Positions 1 to 8,568 of a stretch of DNA of 64,000 bases are shown here, piece by piece. Both the position numbers and the translations under genes were made by a program. Origin of the DNA: Solimicrobium sp040544425 (GTDB lineage: Bacteria > Pseudomonadota > Gammaproteobacteria > Burkholderiales > Burkholderiaceae_D); the NCBI GenBank assembly GCA_040544425.1, contig JBEONO010000002.1:62001-126000 (forward strand). Direction: 5' to 3'. Numbering within the stretch: the first letter of the stretch is position 1; each line of letters starts with the position of its first letter. The notes below the pieces were generated by a model. It searched no databases and was not told where the DNA came from. It was given only the letters and a program-made list of their open reading frames with translations.

Positions 1-542
1 GCTTCGACCGAGCGCAGCGTGATCCGCGCCGCCGACGCCTTGCCCATGGCATGCACCATCACCTCCGGATCATCAAAGGCGACGATACGATTAGCCTGAT
101 AACCATGCGCCAGAAAAGCACCCGACATTGCCTTGCCGACGATCAGCGCCACCACCGGATGCCCGGCCTGCCGCGCCGCCGCATAGGCACCGGCTGCGGC
201 AGCCAGGGCCAGATGAATCCCGTAAGCCTCTTCGCGCCGACCATACGCCTGACTCGGCACATCGACAATGGCGATCAGCGGCGTCTTGACTGCCTGATTC
301 AGATCCGCGCTCACCACCTCGTGCACCGCACGCGCCAGTTGCCAGCCCTCGACCAGACCAACCTCACCGCTGCGCGCACGCGGAAAGCGATTTTGCGGAT
401 CAGGGACCACGGCAATAAAGCGCGCCATGCGTCCGGCCAGCAGAGCATCGGCAACCAGGATTGAATCCGGATAGCCGCTCATCGTGCTGCCGGCCAGGGC
501 AGCAAACCACACGGCACCGCGGGATTTGATTTCGCTCATCAT
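1..542 (-). CDS. mdcE: Malonate decarboxylase gamma subunit MdcE (partial, 3' end off window)
   Basis: Gamma subunit of the biotin-independent malonate decarboxylase. With the beta subunit it decarboxylates malonyl-S-ACP to acetyl-S-ACP in the cytoplasm. The frame starts at 542 and leaves the window at the left edge, so about 180 N-terminal residues are seen and the C-terminus is missing. It shows the segments AGSTMSGYPDS, RSGEVGLVEGWQ and GKAMSGAFLAHGYQ of the carboxyltransferase-like fold. The start is an ATGATG pair; its first ATG overlaps the mdcD stop codon and a GGAG lies just upstream, which indicates coupled translation with mdcD. By family knowledge mdcG, mdcH and a malonate transporter would be expected beyond the edge. 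Confidence 0.9.
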   Translation of the reverse strand, partial: MMSEIKSRGAVWFAALAGSTMSGYPDSILVADALLAGRMARFIAVVPDPQNRFPRARSGEVGLVEGWQLARAVHEVVSADLNQAVKTPLIAIVDVPSQAYGRREEAYGIHLALAAAAGAYAAARQAGHPVVALIVGKAMSGAFLAHGYQANRIVAFDDPEVMVHAMGKASAARITLRSVE

Positions 543-1420
543 GCTGCTCCTTGTGTATAGATCTGGCGCGCCATCCCGGCAGTAGCCTGACTTCTTGCAT
601 CGACTGCATCCAGCGCGCTGATAAAGCGCCCGCATTGCTCGCTGCGATTGACCACCGGAATGCCCCGTTCAAGCAGTTGCGTGACCTGCGCTCTGATCTG
701 CTGCACATCGTCTTCCGCCAGCACATCGACCAACTGCGCCAGGGCACGTTGCTCGCCGCCGGTGATGCTCCAGATAAAACTGCGGTCACGCGAATCGTAT
801 TCGGCGATACCGGCTTCCTGTTCGATCACGGCCGGACCATTCAGCCCAATGCGCGCTTCACGCGTGACAATCAAATAACTGCACAGCGCGGCCGCGATCG
901 ACATGCCGCCGAAACAGCCCACCGTACCGGCCACGATGCCGATCACCGGCTGATAGCGGCGCAGATCGACAATCGCCGAATGGATTTCCGCAATCGCCGC
1001 CAGACCCAGATTGGCTTCCTGCAGGCGCACGCCACCGGTTTCAAACAGGATCAGCGCCATGGTTGGAATGCCGTTGCGGTTGTCGCGTGCTGCCAGTTCG
1101 AGCGCACCGGCAATTTTGGCGCCACCGACTTCACCCAGACTGCCGCCCTGAAATGCTCCTTCAATCGCCAGCACCACGCAGCTCTGCTGGTTGAAGCGGC
1201 CTTTGAGCACCACCACGCCGTCATCCGACTGTGTGACCACGCCCTGCAGAGGCAGCCAGGGCGAGCTGAGGCGTTCAAACGGGCCGATCAATTCGCGACT
1301 GGTTCCGGCATCCAGCAATTGCCTGGCGCGATCGCGGGCACTTAATTCGATGAAGCTGTTCTGATTGAGCAGGCTGGAAAGCTTAGTGTTCTGCATCGTG
1401 TTCTGCGTCGTATTCATCAC
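539..1420 (-). CDS. mdcD: Malonate decarboxylase beta subunit MdcD
   Basis: Beta subunit of malonate decarboxylase, which acts with MdcE to release CO2 from malonyl-S-ACP. It has 293 aa, near the usual family length, with a carboxyltransferase/crotonase-like core. The stretches FETGGVRLQEANLGL and GTVGCFGGMS, around residues 128-172, are family hallmarks. The start overlaps the end of mdcC by 4 bases and the stop overlaps the mdcE start, so the three subunit genes are translationally linked. Alternative starts within the first residues (MM, then M9) are possible and would change nothing functional. Confidence 0.93.
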   Translation of the reverse strand: MMNTTQNTMQNTKLSSLLNQNSFIELSARDRARQLLDAGTSRELIGPFERLSSPWLPLQGVVTQSDDGVVVLKGRFNQQSCVVLAIEGAFQGGSLGEVGGAKIAGALELAARDNRNGIPTMALILFETGGVRLQEANLGLAAIAEIHSAIVDLRRYQPVIGIVAGTVGCFGGMSIAAALCSYLIVTREARIGLNGPAVIEQEAGIAEYDSRDRSFIWSITGGEQRALAQLVDVLAEDDVQQIRAQVTQLLERGIPVVNRSEQCGRFISALDAVDARSQATAGMARQIYTQGAA

Positions 1421-1743
1421 TTGCCTCCCGACTGTTGATCAACCAGACCGAGTTCTTCCAAAGCCTGATCCAGACGCAGCCGCACCACGCCGGGCGTTGC
1501 GCCGAAATCGTTGATATCGACGCGCATGGCTGGCAAAGTGCCGCCGTCAAACACGCGCTGCATCAGGGATTGCCAGCGGCCCGCCATACCATCGACCGAG
1601 GTGCAGACGTTGATCTGGATCGTATCGGTATGGGCTTCAATCAGTACTTCGAGATCACCCGACCCAACGACGCCGACCATCACCTGCTGCTGTAAGGCTG
1701 GCGCGAGTTTTGCGCCGGCAAATTCATAAGACAGATTTTCCAT
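1417..1743 (-). CDS. mdcC: Malonate decarboxylase acyl carrier protein MdcC (delta subunit)
   Basis: Small acyl carrier subunit that carries malonyl and acetyl groups on a 2'-(5''-phosphoribosyl)-3'-dephospho-CoA prosthetic group. At 108 aa it has the usual family size. The modified serine is expected in the GSGDLEVL motif, here Ser28. The C-terminal half contains INDFGATPGVV, also typical. Its start abuts the mdcB stop (1744) without a gap and its end overlaps mdcD by 4 bases. MdcB makes the prosthetic group precursor; the attaching enzyme MdcG is not in the window and is presumably to the left. Confidence 0.93.
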   Translation of the reverse strand: MENLSYEFAGAKLAPALQQQVMVGVVGSGDLEVLIEAHTDTIQINVCTSVDGMAGRWQSLMQRVFDGGTLPAMRVDINDFGATPGVVRLRLDQALEELGLVDQQSGGK

Positions 1744-2622
1744 TTACGCTCCGCGTCGATTGAGTCGTTCCAGAAACAGTGCGGCGGCCAACAGGTCGGC
1801 GGCACCACCGGGAGAAACCTGCATGTCCAGCAGGGTCAGCTCCAGGACCTTGTAGGCCGCGCCGCCCGCCTGGCTGTCGCTACCACCAAGATCCAGCACC
1901 AGTTGCGCTCCGCTTTGCACCACCTGCAGGGCGTGCAATCCACCACGTGACAACACACAGGTATCGTCCAACTGCGCCATGACCGCCAGCAATGCATTCA
2001 GCCGCGCCGCCGATTCGCTGGCACCACGTTGTCGCGCACGCTGCAACTGCGGCAACGCGGCCTGTAACACCAGCGGAAAACCGCCAGCAGCCTGCAGCCG
2101 TGCGCCGCCGACCTGATAGATTTTGCAGGCCAGCTCGCCTTTATTGCCGGTGACTGCGGGCGCGTACCGGTCGTGAATATTAGCCAGTCGGGCGGCACGA
2201 TCAGCAACACTGACCGGACTGGCATCCAGCGCATCCTGCGCCGCAGCCGTCACCAGCAGACCCAGCGCCCAGATCGCACCGCGATGGGTATTCACACCAC
2301 CGGTACAGGTCATCATGGTCTGTTCTCCAATGCGACCGAGCCGACCTATGGTCTGGCGTAACTGCAGCGGATCGGCTATCGTCATCCCCGCTGCGGCCAT
2401 CGCCTCAAACGTGCCGCGCAATGCCAATGCCGAATCACACATCAGAGACCAGCTCAAATCGGTATGCGCGCCGCGCCCGGACAAATCAACCAGCCCGGGC
2501 TTGGGGGTGAGCGTGGCTTCATCGATCAAGGCAGCCACCACCAGATCGGCCAGGGCCACTGCGCGCTGATCCTGCAGCTTTGCGCCTGACATTTGCTCTA
2601 CTATTTCCGCGTTGATGTTCAT
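1744..2622 (-). CDS. mdcB: Triphosphoribosyl-dephospho-CoA synthase MdcB
   Basis: Makes 2'-(5''-triphosphoribosyl)-3'-dephospho-CoA from ATP and dephospho-CoA, the precursor of the MdcC prosthetic group. It has 292 aa and belongs to the CitG/MdcB family. TPKPGLVDLSGRGAHTDL (about residues 39-56) and GGVNTHRGAIWALG (about 108-121) are the conserved family motifs. Its ATG shares one base with the mdcA stop (TAATG), so it is translated by coupling to mdcA. Placement between mdcA and mdcC matches known mdc operons. Confidence 0.93.
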   Translation of the reverse strand: MNINAEIVEQMSGAKLQDQRAVALADLVVAALIDEATLTPKPGLVDLSGRGAHTDLSWSLMCDSALALRGTFEAMAAAGMTIADPLQLRQTIGRLGRIGEQTMMTCTGGVNTHRGAIWALGLLVTAAAQDALDASPVSVADRAARLANIHDRYAPAVTGNKGELACKIYQVGGARLQAAGGFPLVLQAALPQLQRARQRGASESAARLNALLAVMAQLDDTCVLSRGGLHALQVVQSGAQLVLDLGGSDSQAGGAAYKVLELTLLDMQVSPGGAADLLAAALFLERLNRRGA

Positions 2623-4301
2623 TACCAGCTCCTGAATTTGGCGGGTGGTTCATACAGGCCGTCCGACCAGCTCACCAGTTCGGCTACGCTTTTGGCGGCC
2701 AGCAGGGAACGGTTTGCCTGGCCGCGATCAACACCCATATCCTGAGGCAGCGCAATTTTTCCCTCGCGGCGCAAGCGAGCGGTGGTCTTGGGATCGGCGC
2801 GCATCCCCACCGGCGTGATACCGGCCACGGCCGACACCATCGCCTTGCGCTCTTCGAGCGAGCTCGCCTTGTACAAATACGCGATCCCTTCTTCGGTCAG
2901 CACATGGGTCACGTCGTCACCGTAAATCATTACCGGCGCAATCGGCATCCCGGCATCCCTGCCAACCTCGACCGCGTCGAGCGTCTCGACGATGCTCGGC
3001 TCGGCACCGTTCTGATAGGTTTCCACCATCTGCACCACCAGTTTTTTTCCGCGCGCCATCGGATTATCAGCTTCAATCAGATCCAGCCACGCCGGAGTGG
3101 CATGACGCCGTCCGCCCGGGTCGTGGCCCATGTTCGGTGCGCCGCCAAAACCGGTCAGTCGTCCGTGGGTCACGGTGGAAGAATTCGCCAGGCCATCCAT
3201 CTGCAAGGTTGAACCGATGAACAGATCGACCGCATACTGACCGGCCAGCTGGCACATGGCGCGATTTGAACGCATCGAACCGTCGCGTCCGGTGAAGAAC
3301 ACATCGGGTCGCGCCGCGACGTAATTTTCCATGCCGAGTTCGCCGCCAAAACAATGCACACTGTCGACCCAGCCGGCTTCAACGGCCGGGATCAAAGTCG
3401 GGTGTGGATTGAGCACCCAGTTCTTGCAGATTTTTCCTTTCAGGCTGAGCTGCTCGCCATAGGTCGGCAGGATCAGTTCGATGGCGGCGGTATTGAATCC
3501 GATGCCGTGATTCAAGGACTGCACCTGATGTTTTTCATAGATGCCGCGAATCGCCATCATCGCCATCAGCACATGGACCGGTTTGATCAAACGCGGATCG
3601 CGCGTGAACAATGGCTCGAGAAAAAATGGCCGGTCGGCCTGCACCACAAAGTCGATCCACGAGCCGGGAATATCAACACGCGGCAAGTCGGCCGGATCAT
3701 CGACGATTTCATTGACCTGCGCGATCACGATCCCGTCGCGAAATGCCGCCGCTTCTACCAGGGCGGGCGTGTCTTCGGTACTTGAGCCCGTATATAGATT
3801 TCCCTGCCGGTCGCTCTTGAACCCGGCCACCAGCACCACGTTCGGAGTCAGATCCACATACAGACGCGCGTACAGTTCGACGTAGGTATGAATTGCGCCA
3901 ATTTCCAGAATGCCATCCTGGATTAACTGACCAATCCGCAGGCTTTGCGCACCGGCGAAAGCGAAATCAAGTTTTCTTGCAATGCCGCGCTCGAACAGGT
4001 CGAGATGCTCGGGTCGGCTGACGCTGGGCATGATCAGATGCAGATGGTTGATGTGGTCCGGATTGAGCTGGACCAGGGCGCGCGATAAAAAGTCGGCCTG
4101 CTTTTGATTGTTCCCTTCGAGGACCACGCGGTCGCCCGATGCGATCAGCAGCGACAGGGCCTCAACGATATCGGCAGTTTTCAGGACCGGGCCGGTCCCG
4201 TCCAGCAGATGCCGGACCAGCGCCACCCGCCGCTGCTTTTCAGTGCGGCGTTTGCTCCACGCCGGATCAAGTGGCCGTTTGGCCGCGACTGCCTGGATCA
4301 T
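2622..4301 (-). CDS. mdcA: Malonate decarboxylase alpha subunit MdcA (ACP transferase)
   Basis: CoA-transferase-like subunit that exchanges acetate on acetyl-S-ACP for malonate, giving malonyl-S-ACP. First gene of the mdc operon. I place the start at the ATG at 4301 (protein begins MIQAVAAKRPLDPAW, 559 aa) because AAGGGG lies about 8 bases upstream. The frame stays open to 4364, but that extension (22 residues) would cover the promoter proposed here. Family features include DRVVLEGNNQKQADFLSRAL near the N-terminus and NHGIGFNTAAIELILPTYG in the middle. The 274 bp between this gene and the LysR gene carries a promoter and a LysR-type operator. Confidence 0.92.
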   Translation of the reverse strand: MIQAVAAKRPLDPAWSKRRTEKQRRVALVRHLLDGTGPVLKTADIVEALSLLIASGDRVVLEGNNQKQADFLSRALVQLNPDHINHLHLIMPSVSRPEHLDLFERGIARKLDFAFAGAQSLRIGQLIQDGILEIGAIHTYVELYARLYVDLTPNVVLVAGFKSDRQGNLYTGSSTEDTPALVEAAAFRDGIVIAQVNEIVDDPADLPRVDIPGSWIDFVVQADRPFFLEPLFTRDPRLIKPVHVLMAMMAIRGIYEKHQVQSLNHGIGFNTAAIELILPTYGEQLSLKGKICKNWVLNPHPTLIPAVEAGWVDSVHCFGGELGMENYVAARPDVFFTGRDGSMRSNRAMCQLAGQYAVDLFIGSTLQMDGLANSSTVTHGRLTGFGGAPNMGHDPGGRRHATPAWLDLIEADNPMARGKKLVVQMVETYQNGAEPSIVETLDAVEVGRDAGMPIAPVMIYGDDVTHVLTEEGIAYLYKASSLEERKAMVSAVAGITPVGMRADPKTTARLRREGKIALPQDMGVDRGQANRSLLAAKSVAELVSWSDGLYEPPAKFRSW

Positions 4302-4335
4302 CCTGATCCCCTTAAGAAGTATGCTGAGAAACTTC

Positions 4336-4364
4336 AGGTTAGGAACTTCACGGCAGCGCGTCAA
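4336..4364 (-). promoter_or_regulatory. Putative sigma70 promoter of the mdc operon
   Basis: On the minus strand TTGACG (4364-4359) and TAACCT (4341-4336) are separated by 17 bases, about 35 bases before the mdcA start. The -35 box matches consensus at 5 of 6 positions and the -10 at 3 of 6. A weak -10 fits a promoter that needs an activator. Inferred from sequence only. Confidence 0.5.
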
Positions 4365-4380
4365 TCACTTTTGATAGCGC

Positions 4381-4403
4381 TTCATTAACCTGAGGGTAAT
4401 GAA
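4381..4403 (-). promoter_or_regulatory. Candidate LysR-type (MdcR) operator upstream of mdcA
   Basis: Inverted repeat TTCATTA-N9-TAATGAA, with extra CC/GG pairing inside the spacer. It contains the T-N11-A pattern of LysR-type regulators. Its centre (about 4392) lies roughly 64 bases upstream of the start site predicted from the adjacent -10 box, the position where LysR activators usually hold their main recognition site. Binding by the neighbouring LysR protein is inference. Confidence 0.55.
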
Positions 4404-4540
4404 TGCAATTGCCAGCGTACCGACCAAGCGCCCACGTCGTTGCTGTCATGATTACCAATATTATTAAACTCCGTCATTACCGCGGCCAAAGGTGCGGATC
4501 CAGAGTCGTTTGATTTCAGACCAGAGCTATACGACACGGG

Positions 4541-4564
4541 GTTCCCGCCTGAACCCGCGGGAAC
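4541..4564. repeat. Short inverted repeat GTTCCCGC-N8-GCGGGAAC
   Basis: Perfect 8-base arms with an 8-base spacer, 12 bases downstream of the LysR gene stop. It may act as a terminator-like hairpin, though no T-run follows. It also resembles the small dispersed GTTCCCGC-type palindromes common in neisserial and other betaproteobacterial genomes. Only this copy was noticed in the window. Confidence 0.45.
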
Positions 4565-4575
4565 GACAGGTATTC

Positions 4576-5496
4576 CTAGACGGCATTTTTCACACGTGAG
4601 CTGAACAGGCGGCACTCAGCAGCCAGTGCCAGCAAGTTCGGATCACGCTCACGGCTGTCAGGAATTAACACCGTGATCAGCTGGCGGCTGACATAGCGCT
4701 CTTGCAGCGGAATCAAATGGATGCGCGGACTGAAAGTTTCAATTCGTTTGGGCAGCAGACTGTAGCCGACACCGCCACTGACCAGATTGATCAATGAAAA
4801 AATATCATCGACATGCATCACCAGTTCAGGCGTGAAGCCAGCCTGCAAAAAGGCATGAGCAAAATCCCGCGAGGTGGCAAAGCCCTCGCCCAGTGTAATG
4901 AAGCGTTCGTGCCGGAGTTGTTCCAGATCGATGCTGGCCGAGCTGGCATACGGTGAATCGACCGGTGCCGCAAAATACATCGAATCGTAAAACAGCGGCA
5001 AGGCAATCATGCCCTCAACATGGGTGTCTTGCGTGAGCGCCACGACGATGGCATCGACCCGGCCGTCTTCGAGCAGGCGAAACAATTCGCGGTTGGAACC
5101 GAGCGAGAGATTGATTTCCAGCTCGGGGCGACGTGCCTTCATCCCCATCAGCAGTTGCGGGATGGCAGAGACGGTCAACGAATACAGTGAGCCGATCTTC
5201 AGCGTGACGGCATTGAAGCCGCCGACTTCGCGGGTTTTGGCCAGACCTTCTTCGCAGGCCAGTAAAATCTTGCGTGCGTATTCGGCAAACGTATAGGCGG
5301 CGATCAGTGGAATCAGATTGCGCCCCTGCCGTTTAAACAAGGGACAGCGCACCGCTTCTTCCAGTGAATGCAGAGCGCGATGAATGCTGACCGTGCTCTG
5401 CCCCATGGCTTCGGCCACGCGGGCCATATTCCCGAAATTCATAAAGCTGAGAAATACCTCGAGCTTTTTGATCGTGATTCCTTCTTCTATCGACAT
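4576..5496 (-). CDS. mdcR: LysR-family regulator, probable malonate operon activator MdcR
   Basis: DNA-binding regulator of 306 aa. The N-terminal winged helix-turn-helix (about residues 8-67, around MARVAEAMGQSTVSIHRAL) is followed by a periplasmic-binding-protein-like effector domain. Start ATG at 5496 has AGGGA 5 bases upstream. It sits in the same orientation directly upstream of mdcA, with a T-N11-A palindrome in between, so control of malonate use is the natural reading. In many other mdc clusters the regulator is also adjacent. The ligand and target are inferred from context; the LysR assignment itself is clear. Confidence 0.82.
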   Translation of the reverse strand: MSIEEGITIKKLEVFLSFMNFGNMARVAEAMGQSTVSIHRALHSLEEAVRCPLFKRQGRNLIPLIAAYTFAEYARKILLACEEGLAKTREVGGFNAVTLKIGSLYSLTVSAIPQLLMGMKARRPELEINLSLGSNRELFRLLEDGRVDAIVVALTQDTHVEGMIALPLFYDSMYFAAPVDSPYASSASIDLEQLRHERFITLGEGFATSRDFAHAFLQAGFTPELVMHVDDIFSLINLVSGGVGYSLLPKRIETFSPRIHLIPLQERYVSRQLITVLIPDSRERDPNLLALAAECRLFSSRVKNAV

Positions 5497-5541
5497 GGCA
5501 TCCCTGATTACGTTATTGGCAACGTTGCTGCGCTCTGTCGG

Positions 5542-8500
5542 CTACAAAACCGCTTCAGTGATCAGAACACGTTCCCAGTTCTTCTTCAAGTGATTTTCAA
5601 ACTCGCCGATCGGCACCGGTCGGCTGAACAGATAGCCCTGGTAATGCAGGCAGCCGTGATTGAGCAGCAGCCTGAATTGCGCTTCGGTCTCGACGCCTTC
5701 GGCAATCACATTCAGATTCAGGCTTTTTGCCATCGCGATGATGGTGCTCACGATCGCCAGGTCGCTGCTGTCAGACACAATATCCCTGACAAACGAGCGG
5801 TCGATTTTCAACTGATCCAGCGGCAGGCGTTTGAGGTACTGCAGCGATGAATAACCGGTTCCAAAATCGTCGAGCGAGAACTTCACGCCGATCTGATTGA
5901 GCAGATTCATCTTGCCGATCGTGTCATCGATATTTTCAAGTAACAGACCTTCAGTCAATTCAAGTTTGAGACGTTTCGGGTTGATGCCATGGCGCGCGAT
6001 CACGGTCTGCACCTGCGCCACAAAATCTGGCTGCAGAAACTGCCTTGCGCTGACGTTGACCGACAGCACCAGATTGCGCGTCAGCGGATCGTGCTGCCAG
6101 ACCGACAGCTGCGCACAGGCCGTGCTCAGCACCCATTGGCCAATCGGCAGGATCAGCCCGGTTTCTTCGGCCAGCGCGATGAAGGTATCCGGCGCGATCA
6201 CGCCACGGGTCGGATGTATCCAGCGGATCAGCGCTTCGGCACCGGACGGGCGCAGCGAGCCGTTGCTTTGCTGCCCCTGAATCTGGATCTGGTAATACAG
6301 CTGGAACTGGTGCGTGGTGATCGCCATGCGCAATTCGGTTTCCAGCAAGGCGCGCGCATTGACGACTTCCTGCATCCGCGGGTCGAAGAAACGCAGGGCA
6401 TTCCGTCCGGACTTCTTAGCCTGATACATCGCGATGTCACCCTGCCTCAACAGTTCCTCGGCACTCTGACGATTGTCGTTGAACAGGGTGGCGCCGATAC
6501 TGGCACTGAGTTGATATTTGCTGGTGACCATCTCGTACGGCTGATTGAGCAGATCAAGAATCTTGTGCCCGACGATCTCGGTTTGCGCGGCCGCTTCAAT
6601 CGGTGTTTCGCTCAAACTTTCGAGCATGACGATGAACTCATCGCCGCCGATCCGCGCCACCGTATCGGCATCGCGCACCGAGGCCTGCAAACGCTGTGCA
6701 ACCTGTCGCAGCAGCATATCGCCGAGATCGTGTCCGAGCGTATCGTTGAGGGTCTTGAAGTTATCCAGATCAATGAACATGATGGCACCATAGCGGCCAT
6801 TGCGCTCACCGGCGGACAAGGCCTTGTGCAGGCGGTCGAGCAGCAGACGCCGGTTCGGCAATTGGGTCAGCGGATCTTGCGTGGCCAGCGATTCAAGCAT
6901 GGCATTCATCCTGGCCAGTTGTTCATTCGCGGCATTGAGTTCGGCCCGGGATTTGCTCAATTCGGTAATGTCACGTCCCACGCCGATCACCGAAATAATA
7001 TTGCCGGCGGTATCAAACTCGGCGGTCAGCCGGATGTGGCTGCAGATTTCCTGTCCGTTCCGTCCGACCCAGCGCAGTTCAACCATATCGTTGGTGCCGG
7101 TAGCGATCACCTGACGCAATTTTTTCTCATACCATTCGCCGTGCGGGCCACCCGGTGATTCAGAAGGTCGCTTGCCCAGCAATGAGTTAGCGCCATCCGG
7201 CGCCATCTGGCAGAACATGGGATTGACAAAGGTTCGGCGGCACTGAAGGTCGTAGCGCGCAATGGTGTCGGGAGAATTGTCGATCAGGGTGCGCGATTCC
7301 TGCTCACTGGCAGCCAGCGCGGCAGTGCGTTCCAGGATTTTTTGTTCCAGTGTGGCGTTGTTTTCGTTGATGTCGGCGATCTTCTGGTTGACGATGTCAT
7401 TCATCGCCGCAAAGCTCAAGGCCAGGCGCCCCAATTCGTCCATGCCTTCGAGCTCGGGCACGGCGCGACGGCCTGCCTTGCCTGCAGCAGGATTGACCAG
7501 ATTGCCGGTCTCCTGCATCCGGTTCATGAGATCTTTGAGCGGCCTGGAAATCGTGCTGGCAATCATGGTGCCCAAGCCAATCGCAACCAGGAAACACAGG
7601 ATGCCGATCAAGCCCATCTTGTTGCGCACCGCCTGGATTTCTGCGGTGAGCCGGCTTTTGGGAATCGTGTTGACCACTAACCAGGCAGTGCCCGGGATGG
7701 TCGCGTAAGTCGCCACATAGGGTTCATGGTTGCTGTCATTGAAGTCGACCGCGCCGCTTTGATCACCCACTTTCAGACCTTCCGCCATTTTGTTCAACAT
7801 GGTCGCGGCACTGCTGAAATTGTCACCGACCACCGACTGTTTACCCTGCGACCACACCAGGACCTTGCCGGTCTCGCGGTCGATCACAAATATATCCGCC
7901 CCGCCACCGAGGTCAACATTGTCGAAGATCGCCGAGAAATGATCCGGATTAATCGCCAAAAACAGCGCGCCAATCACTTCGTTGCTGTTTTTGCTGACAA
8001 CCGTGCGCACCATGCCGATGTTCTGCTGTCCGACGCCATTATCGTAGCTACCCCAATGCAAAAGGCCAGCTGCGGTGTTGGCCCCCTCGACAAAGCGCGC
8101 CACGCCGCTGGTCAACTGGGCGAACACCTGCATATCAACGACCCGGTTCTGCCGGTCGAGAAAGTATTTCTGATTCACGTAGTTGATCGCACCATAGCGG
8201 TCCAGCAGAACCTGGGTCAGCGTTCTGCGCGCAGTGCTGCGCTCGGTTTCGTTATCGTTTGAAAAAGCGCTCAGCGCGTCCTGCACCGGGTTCGACAACA
8301 CCAGCGTGGCACTCTCGACATCGATCTGCTCCATGCGCAGTTTGATATTTTTTGATACCTGCTTGACCATCTCGGTGGAGAACACCCGCGTTCTCGATTC
8401 AATGGCACTGTTTGAATCGACAAACGAGATATACCCCGAAATGATCAGCGGCAGCAGCGCCAACAACACAAACGCGCTGATCAGGCGGTGGCGGATTTCA

Positions 8501-8568
8501 ATCCGTCTTAGCTGAAACAGGCGTTTGCTGGCACGCCACCATGCGGGGGAACTGATCTTGGTTCTCAT
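5542..8568 (-). CDS. Membrane-bound Cache-HAMP-PAS-GGDEF-EAL cyclic-di-GMP enzyme
   Basis: Bifunctional c-di-GMP synthase/phosphodiesterase of 1008 aa. Order: TM1 about 28-50, a periplasmic Cache-type sensor about 51-310, TM2 about 318-338, HAMP about 340-400, PAS about 425-540, GGDEF domain with GGDEF at 641-645, EAL domain with EAL at 778-780. An RxxD inhibitory site is present (Arg632-Asp635). The phosphodiesterase motifs ELTEG, DDFGTGYSS and AEGVE are intact, so both activities look possible. The start overlaps the stop of the upstream solute-binding lipoprotein by 4 bases, suggesting the lipoprotein feeds a ligand to the periplasmic sensor. A 45-base gap separates it from mdcR downstream. 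Confidence 0.92.
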   Translation of the reverse strand: MRTKISSPAWWRASKRLFQLRRIEIRHRLISAFVLLALLPLIISGYISFVDSNSAIESRTRVFSTEMVKQVSKNIKLRMEQIDVESATLVLSNPVQDALSAFSNDNETERSTARRTLTQVLLDRYGAINYVNQKYFLDRQNRVVDMQVFAQLTSGVARFVEGANTAAGLLHWGSYDNGVGQQNIGMVRTVVSKNSNEVIGALFLAINPDHFSAIFDNVDLGGGADIFVIDRETGKVLVWSQGKQSVVGDNFSSAATMLNKMAEGLKVGDQSGAVDFNDSNHEPYVATYATIPGTAWLVVNTIPKSRLTAEIQAVRNKMGLIGILCFLVAIGLGTMIASTISRPLKDLMNRMQETGNLVNPAAGKAGRRAVPELEGMDELGRLALSFAAMNDIVNQKIADINENNATLEQKILERTAALAASEQESRTLIDNSPDTIARYDLQCRRTFVNPMFCQMAPDGANSLLGKRPSESPGGPHGEWYEKKLRQVIATGTNDMVELRWVGRNGQEICSHIRLTAEFDTAGNIISVIGVGRDITELSKSRAELNAANEQLARMNAMLESLATQDPLTQLPNRRLLLDRLHKALSAGERNGRYGAIMFIDLDNFKTLNDTLGHDLGDMLLRQVAQRLQASVRDADTVARIGGDEFIVMLESLSETPIEAAAQTEIVGHKILDLLNQPYEMVTSKYQLSASIGATLFNDNRQSAEELLRQGDIAMYQAKKSGRNALRFFDPRMQEVVNARALLETELRMAITTHQFQLYYQIQIQGQQSNGSLRPSGAEALIRWIHPTRGVIAPDTFIALAEETGLILPIGQWVLSTACAQLSVWQHDPLTRNLVLSVNVSARQFLQPDFVAQVQTVIARHGINPKRLKLELTEGLLLENIDDTIGKMNLLNQIGVKFSLDDFGTGYSSLQYLKRLPLDQLKIDRSFVRDIVSDSSDLAIVSTIIAMAKSLNLNVIAEGVETEAQFRLLLNHGCLHYQGYLFSRPVPIGEFENHLKKNWERVLITEAVL

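Noticed and set aside
551..1345. 264-codon plus-strand frame
   Set aside because: Antisense to mdcD, Arg/His/Gln-rich as typical for shadow frames, no start context.
5989..7158. 389-codon open frame on the plus strand
   Set aside because: It lies fully opposite the GGDEF-EAL gene, which has intact domains in its own frame, and its translation shows no family features.
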